NCBI GenBank assembly: GCA_019247865.1
Contig: JAFBAJ010000798.1
Location: 1-13,941 of the forward strand
DNA from: Acidobacteriota bacterium
GTDB lineage: Bacteria; Acidobacteriota; Blastocatellia; Pyrinomonadales; Pyrinomonadaceae
Direction: 5' to 3'
Length of the DNA: 13,941 bases
Numbering within the stretch: the first letter of the stretch is position 1; every line of letters begins with the position of its first letter. Made by a program: the position numbers and the translations under genes. This document shows positions 5,971 through 12,894 of this stretch, piece after piece. The notes beneath the pieces were generated by a model, which saw only the letters and a program-made list of their open reading frames with translations, ran no database searches and was not told the DNA's origin.

Positions 5971-7341
5971 ATGTCTGCGAGCGAATCAGGTGCACAGCGG
6001 TATCCGGGACGGCCGAGCGTGTGTCGCAACTGCGGCGCGCTGGTTGAGGCTGGCGCAAGCGTCTGCGCGATGTGCGGCGCACAGCTCTCCGCGCCGGCGT
6101 CCGCGGCCGGGGCGCGGCGGCGTCCGGCCTATGACCGCGAGACGATGATCTTCGCGCGCGCCATCCTCACGCGTCCGGCGACGTTCACCATCATCTTTCT
6201 GGTCGTCAATGTCTTGCTCTACCTGCTGATGACTATTTCCGGCGGGGCGGATGGCGGGACGCTGATCGCCTACGGCGCGAAGCTCAACGCGCTCATCAAC
6301 GAGCAGCGGCAGTGGTGGCGTTTCGTCACTCCCATCTTCCTGCACATACGGCTGCCCGGATTCGGGCCGATGCACATCCTCGTCAACATGTATGGCCTCT
6401 GGATGATCGGGCCGTACGTCGAGCGTTTGTACGGCTCGGCGAAGTTCGTGGTCTTCTGGATCGTGACGGGCATCGCGGGCGTGGCGGCGAGTTATCTGAC
6501 CGTGCGGCCGAACATGAACATCGGCACGCTAACGAGCTTTCTCTTCAAGAACGCGGATGGCCCGTCGGCCGGAGCTTCCGGCGCGCTCTTCGGTCTGATC
6601 GGCGTGCTCTTCGTCTTCGGCCTCAAGTTTCGTCACGAGCTGCCGGAAGGCTTCAAGCGCGCGTTCGGCGTGGGGATGCTGCCGACGATCTTCATCAATC
6701 TCTTTATCGGCTTTATCGCGCGCGGGTACATAGACAACGCGGCGCATCTCGGCGGGCTGGTGACGGGCGCGGCGCTCGCGCTGCTCGTCGGCTACAAACG
6801 GCCGGGCGCGCGCGGGAAGGTGACCATCTTCTGGCACATCCTGCAGGTCTGCATGCTGGCGCTCGTCTGCGTCAGCTTTTATCAGGTCTGGCGGCACTAT
6901 GACGGGCCGCGCGTGGAACTGAGCTTCGCTTCGCTGCGGCGCGGCCTCTTCGGCGGCGGAGCCTCGACGGCTCATATCGAAGGCATCAACGCCGGGATCC
7001 ACGCTTTCGCCAAAGCTTATAATGAAGGAGACGCGAGCGAGGTTGATTCCGCCATCCAGACCATCAATAATGTGCCCTCGCTGGACAAGCAGGCGGACGA
7101 TTTGCGCGTCGAGTTGAAGACTCTGCTGGAGCGCGCGCGCGAGCAGGCGGCGACGGCCGAGCCCGGAAGCAAGCCGCGCCCGTCCGCGAAACGCACCCAG
7201 CTCCTCAAAGATTTTGAAGCCTGGGAAGAGAAGAACCGGCAGTGGGTGAAGACCAAAGGCGGCATCTACGGAGTCGAGTGGGTCGAAGACAAAGAGAACG
7301 GGACGGATGAGCCGGAGCCTGCCGCGAGTCCCAAGCCATAG
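5971..7341 (+). CDS. Rhomboid intramembrane serine protease with N-terminal zinc ribbon
   Basis: An integral membrane protease of 456 residues. Residues 18-35 form a zinc ribbon (C18xxC21 and C32xxC35). The rhomboid core (about 68-305) has the catalytic Ser203 in GASG, His259 in AHLGG, and the H135-x3-N139 motif of the oxyanion region, so the enzyme looks active. Hydrophobic segments lie near 70-90, 133-150, 157-175, 200-218, 235-250, 255-275 and 284-303. Residues 306-456 are a soluble extension with a helical part (332-392) and a charged, proline-containing tail; it is not recognised. The substrate is unknown. The ATG follows hairpin repeat copy A, has no evident Shine-Dalgarno, and may be leaderless. 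The next gene starts 48 bases after its stop. Confidence 0.93.
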   Translation: MSASESGAQRYPGRPSVCRNCGALVEAGASVCAMCGAQLSAPASAAGARRRPAYDRETMIFARAILTRPATFTIIFLVVNVLLYLLMTISGGADGGTLIAYGAKLNALINEQRQWWRFVTPIFLHIRLPGFGPMHILVNMYGLWMIGPYVERLYGSAKFVVFWIVTGIAGVAASYLTVRPNMNIGTLTSFLFKNADGPSAGASGALFGLIGVLFVFGLKFRHELPEGFKRAFGVGMLPTIFINLFIGFIARGYIDNAAHLGGLVTGAALALLVGYKRPGARGKVTIFWHILQVCMLALVCVSFYQVWRHYDGPRVELSFASLRRGLFGGGASTAHIEGINAGIHAFAKAYNEGDASEVDSAIQTINNVPSLDKQADDLRVELKTLLERAREQAATAEPGSKPRPSAKRTQLLKDFEAWEEKNRQWVKTKGGIYGVEWVEDKENGTDEPEPAASPKP

Positions 7342-7389
7342 ATTTTTAGCTACCTTGAACGAAACTAATTTAGGAGACGAAAAACGGAT

Positions 7390-8283
7390 ATGGAAATTAA
7401 GAAAGTCGGTGTGCTCGGCTGCGGCCTGATGGGCTCGGGCATCGCGCAGACGGCGGCCACGGCCGGATTTGAAGTCATCGTCCGCGAGGTCACGGACGAC
7501 CTCTGTGAGCGAGGCTTTGCGGGCATCGAAAAATCCTTAGGGCGCTTTGCCGAGAAGGGAACCATCACCGCCGAGCAGCAGGCGCAGATTCGCGGGCGCA
7601 TGACGAGCACCACCAAACTGAACGACCTCGCCGATTGCGACATCATCATCGAAGCGATCATCGAGAATTTAGAGACCAAGCGCGAGACGTACCGGCAGCT
7701 CGATCAGATCTGCAAGCCCGAAACCATCTTCGCTTCCAACACCTCGTCCATCTCGATCACGGAGATGATGACGGCCACCTCTCCCGAACGGCAGCAGCGC
7801 TTTATCGGCCTGCACTTCTTCAACCCGGTGCCGCTCATGAAGCTGGTCGAAGTCGTCCGCACGATCCTGACCGACGATGACGTGTACGAGCAGGCCGTCG
7901 AGTTCGGCAAGAGCCTGGGCAAGGTTCCTGTGCGCGCGGGCGACAAGACGGGCTTTATCGTGAATCGCCTGCTGGTGCCGTACATGCTCGACGCGATTCG
8001 CGCGCTGGAAGAGGGCGTCGGCTCGATCGTGGATATTGACAACGCGATGAAGCTCGGCTGCGGCTATCCGATGGGGCCGTTCACGCTCGGCGATTTCGTC
8101 GGGCTCGACACGACCTACTACATCGCGGAGATCATGTTCAACGAGTTCCGCGAGAAGCGCTTCGCGCCGCCGCCGCTCCTCAAGCGCATGGTGCTGGCCG
8201 GGCTCTACGGGCGCAAATCCGGGCGCGGCTTCTACGACTACACCAAAGACGCGAAGAACCCGACGCCGATGAATCTCCTTTAA
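7390..8283 (+). CDS. hbd: 3-hydroxyacyl-CoA (3-hydroxybutyryl-CoA) dehydrogenase
   Basis: A cytoplasmic NAD(P)-dependent enzyme that interconverts 3-hydroxyacyl-CoA and 3-oxoacyl-CoA. The 297-residue length is that of the single-domain Hbd/PaaH family rather than of FadB fusions. The N-terminal Rossmann motif is G10-C-G12-LM-G15. The active site is visible as S119 in SNTSS, the H142/E154 dyad (GLHFFNPVPLMKLVEVV) and N192 in the GFIVNRLLVPYMLDA signature. The C-terminal dimerisation domain is complete to GRKSGRGFYDY. AGGAGA at 7372-7377 precedes the ATG by 12 bases, somewhat far. The next gene encodes an enoyl-CoA hydratase, the neighbouring step in beta-oxidation or in butyryl-CoA formation, but a hairpin repeat lies between them. 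Chain-length preference cannot be read from sequence; paaH is an equally fair name. Confidence 0.95.
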   Translation: MEIKKVGVLGCGLMGSGIAQTAATAGFEVIVREVTDDLCERGFAGIEKSLGRFAEKGTITAEQQAQIRGRMTSTTKLNDLADCDIIIEAIIENLETKRETYRQLDQICKPETIFASNTSSISITEMMTATSPERQQRFIGLHFFNPVPLMKLVEVVRTILTDDDVYEQAVEFGKSLGKVPVRAGDKTGFIVNRLLVPYMLDAIRALEEGVGSIVDIDNAMKLGCGYPMGPFTLGDFVGLDTTYYIAEIMFNEFREKRFAPPPLLKRMVLAGLYGRKSGRGFYDYTKDAKNPTPMNLL

Positions 8284-8291
8284 GGAAAAAT

Positions 8292-8366
8292 TCTCACGCA
8301 AAGGCGCAAAGGCGCAAAGGAAAGCGTTTGAGTCTTTTCTTTGCGTCTTTGCGCCTTTGCGTGAGA
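8292..8366. repeat. CACGCAAAG-type hairpin repeat, copy B
   Basis: Arms of 33 bases (8292-8324 and 8334-8366) are reverse complements with two differences, both G-U pairs in RNA. The loop is only 9 bases (cgtttgagt). The arms are built of tandem cgcaaagg/cgcaaag units. It lies between the dehydrogenase and hydratase genes and ends 10 bases before the GTG start. In RNA it would form a very stable stem separating the two messages. Confidence 0.93.
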
Positions 8367-8376
8367 CTCTTTATCT

Positions 8377-9153
8377 GTGATGAGCATCTCGATTGAAAAA
8401 CGCGAGGCGGTGACGGTGATTTATCTAGACCGGCCGGAGAAGCTGAACGCGCTCTCGCGCGAGATGCTGGACGAGCTGGGCGAGGTTTTCACGCGGCTCA
8501 AAGCAGACACGGACGTGCGCGCGTTGATCCTGACGGGCGCGGGCGAGAGGGCTTTTTGTGCGGGGACGGATATCCGGGAGCTGATGTCGCTGGACGAAGC
8601 GGGCGCGCTCGAAGCCGCGCGGCGCGGGCAGCGTGTGTGCGAGCTGATCGAAGAGTCTCCGGTGCCCGTCATCGCCGCCGTGCGCGGCGTCGCGGCGGGC
8701 GGCGGCTGCGAGCTGGCGCTGGCCTGCCACCTGCGCGTCGCCTCGCACGATGCCGTCTTGAGTCTGCCGGAAACAAAGCTCGGCCTGATTCCGGCTTATG
8801 GCGGAACGCAAAGGCTCGCGCGTCTCGTCGGCGAGGGTCGCGCGCTGGAACTGATGCTGGCGAGCCACCAGCTCTTTGCGCCGGAAGCCCTGCGCTTCGG
8901 GCTGGTCAATCGTATAACGGAGGGCGCACGCCTGCTGGATGAAGCGTTGGCGCTGGCGCGTGAGATAGCAATGCTCGCGCCGCTCGCCATCCGCGCCTGT
9001 CTCGCGGCCGTCACGCGCGGCCTCTCCCTGCCGCTCGACGAAGGTCTCGCGCTCGAAGCGGAATTGTTCAGCCAGCTCTTTGCGACCGCAGATGTGCGCG
9101 AAGGGACGCGCGCCTTTCTCGAAAAACGCGCGCCCGTCTTTCGCGGCCGATAA
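8377..9153 (+). CDS. Enoyl-CoA hydratase/isomerase (crotonase) family protein
   Basis: A crotonase-fold enzyme of 258 residues (257 from the adjacent ATG at 8380, an equally possible start). Family knowledge: hydratases of this fold add water to 2-enoyl-CoA using two glutamates, and both are present here, E112 in GGGCELAL and E132 in SLPETKLGLIP. The oxyanion-hole segments are FCAGTDI (60-66) and GVAAGGG (104-110). YGGTQRL (141-147) and FGLVNRI (174-180) are typical of the family. It therefore looks like a true hydratase, probably supplying the 3-hydroxyacyl-CoA dehydrogenase encoded just upstream. No Shine-Dalgarno is visible; the start follows hairpin repeat copy B by 10 bases. Assignment to a specific pathway is inference. 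Confidence 0.92.
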   Translation: MMSISIEKREAVTVIYLDRPEKLNALSREMLDELGEVFTRLKADTDVRALILTGAGERAFCAGTDIRELMSLDEAGALEAARRGQRVCELIEESPVPVIAAVRGVAAGGGCELALACHLRVASHDAVLSLPETKLGLIPAYGGTQRLARLVGEGRALELMLASHQLFAPEALRFGLVNRITEGARLLDEALALAREIAMLAPLAIRACLAAVTRGLSLPLDEGLALEAELFSQLFATADVREGTRAFLEKRAPVFRGR

Positions 9154-9184
9154 GCGTGATGAAAAAATTCCTGCCACCCCTCAC

Positions 9185-9213
9185 TTGTCACACGTCACTC
9201 GCTTCTCTATACT
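9185..9213 (+). promoter_or_regulatory. Sigma-70-type promoter for ribH-nusB
   Basis: TTGTCA (9185-9190) and TATACT (9208-9213) are each five of six to consensus and are exactly 17 bases apart. Transcription should start near 9220, giving a leader of about 40 bases before ribH. Confidence 0.8.
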
Positions 9214-9260
9214 GAAAGCGCATTCACTCGCACATAAATTTTCGAGGTCGAGAAACTTTT

Positions 9261-9734
9261 TTGCAGCCCGTCATTCATCAGGGACGTTTGAACGCCGAAG
9301 GCTTTCGCTTCGCAGTGGTCGCGAGCCGCTGGAACGATTTTCTGACGGCGCGTCTGACCGACGGCGCGCTCGATGCTCTGGAGCGTCTGGGCGTGGATGA
9401 AAAGATGGTCGAGGTCTTCAAAGTTCCGGGCTCGTTCGAGATTCCGCTGTTGGCGCGCAAGCTGGCGGGCTCCGGCAAGTGGGATGCTGTGATCTGCGTC
9501 GGGACGATCCTGCGCGGGCAGACGCCGCACTTCGATTACATCGCGGGCGAGGTCACGAAGGGCATCGCGCAGGCTGGGATGGAGACGGGCGTGCCCGTCG
9601 TCTACGGCATCATCACGGCCGACACGCTGGAGCAGGCGATTGATCGCGCCGGCGTGAAGGCGGGCAACAAGGGGTTCGAGGCCGCTCTGTCGGCCGTCGA
9701 GTTGGTTAATCTTTATAAAGCAGTGGCGAGTTGA
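9261..9734 (+). CDS. ribH: 6,7-dimethyl-8-ribityllumazine synthase
   Basis: Catalyses the penultimate step of riboflavin synthesis, joining 5-amino-6-ribitylaminouracil with 3,4-dihydroxy-2-butanone 4-phosphate. The 157-residue length is normal for this family. Visible signatures are SRWND (22-26; W24 where many members have Phe), VPGSFEIP (55-62), GTILRGQTPHFDYI (81-94, with the catalytic-type H90), YGIITADTLEQAIDRAG (115-131) and KAGNKG (133-138). The start is TTG at 9261; the usual short N-terminus before EGxRFA is matched with it, and no better start is seen. GAGA at 9250-9253 is a weak ribosome site. It is followed 26 bases later by nusB, a conserved order in many bacteria. A strong sigma-70 promoter lies upstream. 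The enzyme is cytoplasmic and the family forms capsid-like oligomers. Confidence 0.97.
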   Translation: MQPVIHQGRLNAEGFRFAVVASRWNDFLTARLTDGALDALERLGVDEKMVEVFKVPGSFEIPLLARKLAGSGKWDAVICVGTILRGQTPHFDYIAGEVTKGIAQAGMETGVPVVYGIITADTLEQAIDRAGVKAGNKGFEAALSAVELVNLYKAVAS

Positions 9735-9760
9735 ACTCGCTGCGCGTCACTTGAAGTATT

Positions 9761-10276
9761 ATGGGTTCCAGACGTAAGGCGCGCGAATGCGCCTTGCAAA
9801 TGCTCTTTGCGGCCGACATATCCGAAGCGCGGGTTGATGAACTGGTGCGCCTGTTCTGGTCAGAGTTGGCCGATCCCGGCACAGAAGAGTCTGCGCAGGA
9901 GTTCGCCACGCGCCTGGCGACGGGCACGCTCGCGCATCGCGTCGCGCTCGACGAGCGCATCCGCTCGCGCGCGGAGCACTGGCGCATCTCGCGCATGGCG
10001 ATTGTGGATCGCAACATCCTGCGCCTCGCGGTCTACGAGTTCCTGCACGAGCCGACGCCCCGCACCGTCGCCATCAACGAAGCGCTCGAAATCGCCCGCC
10101 GCTTCTCGACCTACGAAGCCACACAGTTCATCAACGGCATCCTCGACGCCATCAAACGCGACCTGGATCAACAGCAACCCCAGGTCCTCTCCGACAACGC
10201 CGACGCCGAAGACGAAGAGCCGGACGACAACACCGACGAGGACGGCGACGAGCAGCACAACGCCTCTTCCGCCTGA
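9761..10276 (+). CDS. nusB: Transcription antitermination factor NusB
   Basis: An RNA-binding all-helical protein that, with NusE (S10), binds boxA and prevents premature termination in rRNA operons. Family marks are RRKARECALQMLFAADI (4-20), DRNILRLAVYEFLHEP (83-98), VAINEALEIARRFS (102-115) and FINGILDAIKRDL (122-134). The core is of normal length. A strongly acidic, low-complexity tail (about 143-171, rich in D and E) is added; such tails vary in this family. It is likely cotranscribed with ribH, from which it is separated by 26 bases. The ATG has no clear Shine-Dalgarno, so translational coupling is possible. Confidence 0.97.
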   Translation: MGSRRKARECALQMLFAADISEARVDELVRLFWSELADPGTEESAQEFATRLATGTLAHRVALDERIRSRAEHWRISRMAIVDRNILRLAVYEFLHEPTPRTVAINEALEIARRFSTYEATQFINGILDAIKRDLDQQQPQVLSDNADAEDEEPDDNTDEDGDEQHNASSA

Positions 10277-10336
10277 CCTTTCCCACGCCACACGTTTCCG
10301 TAATATTTAGTAATAGTTAAGCGGCGATAGATGATA

Positions 10337-10362
10337 AGATAAAGAAGGCTGTTTCTTTATCT
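10337..10362. repeat. AT-rich hairpin upstream of the CheA-like gene
   Basis: agataaagaa (10337-10346) and ttctttatct (10353-10362) pair perfectly around ggctgt. No T tract follows. In the 118-base gap between nusB and the kinase gene it is the only clear structure; it could be an operator or an attenuating hairpin. A TATTAC at 10372-10377 might be a -10 box, but no good -35 goes with it. Confidence 0.55.
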
Positions 10363-10394
10363 CCCATAACCTATTACTACACATCAAAGTCTTT

Positions 10395-11969
10395 ATGGAT
10401 CAACTGCTGCGCGAATTTCTGGGCGAGGCCGAGGAGCTGATCGAGGTTCTGTTCGGCGACTTGCAGGCGTTGCGTGCGCGGCGGGATGAGGGGCGTGCGC
10501 GGCGCGAGCTGGTGGCGCGGATTTTCAGGCATGTGCATACGCTGAAGGGCTCTTCGGCGTCGGTTGAGTTAGAAGCTGTGACGGATGTGGCGCACGAGTT
10601 CGAGACGTTGCTGGACGGCGTGCGGCTCGGACAGGTGGAAGTGGACAACGCTGTGCTGGATGCGTTCGAGGACACTGTGGCGGCGCTCTCGCAGATGTTG
10701 CGCGCGGCTGCCGTGGAGGAGCGGCCCGTCGCTCCGCCCGTGCTCATCCAGAGGCTGCGCCGTCTCGCTTACAGGGCCGAGAGCGCGCCCGCGCATGCAG
10801 CGCTCATCGCGGCTCTGCCGGAAGAGATCGCGCGCTCGCTCAGCGAGTACGAAGAGCATCGCCTGCGCGAAGCTCTGAGCGAAGGCGCGCATCCCTTCAT
10901 CGTCGAAGTCAATTTCGATCTGATGAGCTTTGATGAGCGGTTCAGGGATTTGAGCGACGCGCTCGGCGTCGGCGGCGAGCTGATCTCGACGCTGCCGGGC
11001 ATGGAGGCGGCTGCACCCGATCAGATAAATTTCCGCATCGTCTATGCGACCGAGCAGACGACGGATGAGCTGACGGCGCGGCTGGAGCCGTTCGGCGACG
11101 TGAAGCTGACTGAGGTCGTCGCGGTGCAGGTGGATGAGAGCCGTGCTGTGGCCGATGTGGACGCGGCGGAAGAGGATCAGAATTTTGCTCCGGCGACCAT
11201 CAAGCCTTTGACGACGCTCGTCCGGGTCGAGCTGACGGAGCTGGACGAGATCATCGCCGCGGCTCGTGAGCTGAACGCGGAGACGATGAGCGCTTTGAGC
11301 CTCGCTTTCAAGCAGGAGCCGCCGCCGGGCAGCGTGCGTGACGAGCTTGAGCTGCGCCGCGAGAGCGTGCGCAGGCGCTTCGCGGCCCTCGAAGAAAGCC
11401 TCGTCGGATTGCGACTGGTGCCGCTGGCGCAGACGCTCCGGCGTGCCGTGCGGGCCGGAGAGATGACCGCGCGCGCCGTCGGCAGAGAGATCGATTTCGA
11501 GATCGCCGGCGGCGACGTGCAGCTCGATAAATCGCTGTGCGACGCCATCGCAGACCCGCTCCTGCACCTCCTGCGCAACGCCGTCGCGCACGGCATAGAG
11601 TCGCCGGAGGAGCGTGCGGCGGCGGGCAAGCCTGCGCGCGGGCGGATCAGCCTCACGGCCACTGCGGCAGAGGGCGGCGTGTGCCTGCGCCTCTCGGACG
11701 ACGGGCGCGGCGTGGACACGCAGCTCGTCGCGCAGGCCGCACGCGAGCGCGGCCTCATCTCGCAGGCCGCGGACATCTCCAGCGAAGAGGCTCTGCGGCT
11801 GATCTTCGCTCCCGGATTCTCGACCGCCGCCAGCGTCTCGAACGTGTCGGGCAGAGGCGTCGGGCTCGATGTGGTCGCGCGCGCCATCGAGCAGGCGGGC
11901 GGCCGGATCCGCCTGCGAAGCAGCCTCGGCGCGGGCACGACCTTTGAGCTGCTGCTGCCGTTGAAGTGA
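10395..11969 (+). CDS. CheA-type histidine kinase lacking the CheW-like P5 domain
   Basis: A class II (CheA-like) sensor kinase of 524 residues without membrane segments. An Hpt domain (1-105) carries the phospho-accepting H48 in HTLKGSS. A middle region (about 165-270), with HPFIVEVNFD and a second similar beta-alpha unit, resembles the linker repeats of some CheA proteins. The dimerisation helices (about 275-350) include LEESLVGLRLVPL. The HATPase domain (about 355-523) has the N box HLLRNAVAHGIE (391-402, N395), DDGRGVD (435-441) and GRGVGLDVV (486-494). The protein ends at FELLLPLK, where CheA normally continues into the P5 domain that docks to CheW and receptors. No CheW-like sequence occurs downstream in any frame read, so this is not a simple frameshift. 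No cheY, cheW or receptor gene is nearby. There is no clear Shine-Dalgarno at the ATG. Input and response regulator are unknown. Confidence 0.9.
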   Translation: MDQLLREFLGEAEELIEVLFGDLQALRARRDEGRARRELVARIFRHVHTLKGSSASVELEAVTDVAHEFETLLDGVRLGQVEVDNAVLDAFEDTVAALSQMLRAAAVEERPVAPPVLIQRLRRLAYRAESAPAHAALIAALPEEIARSLSEYEEHRLREALSEGAHPFIVEVNFDLMSFDERFRDLSDALGVGGELISTLPGMEAAAPDQINFRIVYATEQTTDELTARLEPFGDVKLTEVVAVQVDESRAVADVDAAEEDQNFAPATIKPLTTLVRVELTELDEIIAAARELNAETMSALSLAFKQEPPPGSVRDELELRRESVRRRFAALEESLVGLRLVPLAQTLRRAVRAGEMTARAVGREIDFEIAGGDVQLDKSLCDAIADPLLHLLRNAVAHGIESPEERAAAGKPARGRISLTATAAEGGVCLRLSDDGRGVDTQLVAQAARERGLISQAADISSEEALRLIFAPGFSTAASVSNVSGRGVGLDVVARAIEQAGGRIRLRSSLGAGTTFELLLPLK

Positions 11970-12056
11970 AGCCCGACCGCAAACCATCAGGCAGCGTTGC
12001 GTCCGTCCTTCCGGCGGCATCAAACAAGAGGGAAATCTTGTGTGGCGGTGAGGCGT

Positions 12057-12755
12057 ATGAAACAGCTTAAATTATTTCGAGCGGCGGCGCTCCTTCTGGC
12101 TCTCAGCCTGAGCGGCGTGCCCGCAGTCCTCGCGCAGCAAGCGAACTCAGAGCCCGCGCGGGACGGCGCGAGCGCCGGGCGCACCTATCCGAAAGAGATA
12201 CGTGGTTACAAGCTTGAGCGCGCGAAGGTCGAGATCAGGAAGCGCAGGGAAGAGAAAAATTCGAAGGAAGGGAAGAGCAGTCAGGCCGCCACGGATGAAG
12301 CCGCCGACACAGCCCCCGCGGCCTCGCCCGAAGCGGACGCGCTGATCCAGTTCGGTGATGCGAGCATCGCGCGCATGACGCCGCTCGGCATCACGCTCGA
12401 AGTCCCGGTCACCATCGCCGCCGTCAAACAGAAAGGGCACGTCGACTTTCTGACCTTTGAAGACATGGTGGTCAATGACATCAGCGTCACGATCGAAGAC
12501 TACAACCACCCGTTCGACCTCCCGACCGACAAGCCGATGCAACTGCCGCAGCCTGTCCGGCTCTTCATCAGCACGACGAGCGCAGTGATGGGCGCGCTCG
12601 GCGAATGGAACGACTCCAAACCGACCTGGCCCGTCACCGGCCGCGTCTACGTCTTCGGACAATTCAAGAAATTCATCTTCAAGTTCAAACGCGTCGTCCC
12701 CGTCGAGCTTTCACTCTCGCTGCCCAACCCGCTGACGAAAAATAAAACAAAGTAG
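12057..12755 (+). CDS. Secreted protein of unknown function, possible beta-sandwich
   Basis: I do not recognise this gene. From the ATG at 12057 the 232-residue product begins with a classical signal peptide: MKQLK, a hydrophobic run (9-20) and a VLA cleavage motif ending at residue 26, giving a mature protein starting QQANSEP. A TTG at 11997 would add 20 residues before this signal and is less likely; GGTGAGG (12047-12053) supports 12057. A charged linker (about 45-80, rich in K, R, E and A) is followed by a strand-rich part (about 90-222) with alternating hydrophobics such as GITLEVPVTIAAV and VRLFIST; its pattern recalls LEA14/WHy-type beta-sandwich domains, but only weakly. The end is Lys/Asn-rich, and its codons overlap the T-rich terminator tract used by the opposite strand. 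Confidence that it is a real exported protein is good; function is unknown. Confidence 0.75.
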   Translation: MKQLKLFRAAALLLALSLSGVPAVLAQQANSEPARDGASAGRTYPKEIRGYKLERAKVEIRKRREEKNSKEGKSSQAATDEAADTAPAASPEADALIQFGDASIARMTPLGITLEVPVTIAAVKQKGHVDFLTFEDMVVNDISVTIEDYNHPFDLPTDKPMQLPQPVRLFISTTSAVMGALGEWNDSKPTWPVTGRVYVFGQFKKFIFKFKRVVPVELSLSLPNPLTKNKTK

Positions 12756-12775
12756 AGGCAGGGCTGGTCCCTGCC
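12738..12775 (-). terminator. Terminator for the hydrolase gene (- strand)
   Basis: The hairpin at 12757-12775 (ggcaggg-ctggt-ccctgcc on the + strand), read on the - strand, is followed by a T-rich run (12751 down to 12738, twelve T in fourteen bases). The run lies inside the last codons of the convergent gene. Confidence 0.65.
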
Positions 12776-12886
12776 CGCATCGTCCGTCAGGACGATAATC
12801 GAGAGTCGCAATTACTCAAGCTGGAATGTCAGTTTCAATTGATGCGCGCATGCGCGCGGCGGGCAGGGACCAGCCCTGCCCCTACT
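12751..12886. repeat. 28-base inverted repeat between convergent genes (REP/BIME-like)
   Basis: The arms 12751-12778 and 12859-12886 are reverse complements with one mismatch. Each arm is itself a hairpin with stem ggcaggg/ccctgcc. Between them lie another hairpin, atcgtcc/ggacgat (12779-12785 and 12790-12796), and a 14-base perfect palindrome, gcgcgcatgcgcgc (12844-12857). Both flanking stop codons (TAG at 12753-12755, and TAG on the - strand at 12884-12882) lie within the arms at mirror positions. Confidence 0.92.
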
Positions 12887-12894
12887 GTTTTTTT
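12862..12894 (+). terminator. Terminator for the secreted-protein gene (+ strand)
   Basis: The hairpin ggcaggg-accag-ccctgcc (12862-12880) is followed after seven bases by seven T residues (12888-12894). Read on the + strand it would end transcripts from the upstream genes. Confidence 0.65.

Noticed and set aside
5882..8366. A composite mobile element bounded by hairpin copies A and B
   Set aside because: The enclosed genes (rhomboid and dehydrogenase) are ordinary chromosomal genes with host-like composition, and no transposase or integrase is present.
10569..12023. A 484-codon - strand frame opposite the CheA-like gene
   Set aside because: An antisense shadow without recognisable domains; the sense strand carries intact Hpt and ATPase motifs.
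11997..12056. A TTG start at 11997 for the secreted protein
   Set aside because: It would place 20 charged residues before a textbook signal peptide that begins at the ATG at 12057 with a purine-rich ribosome site.
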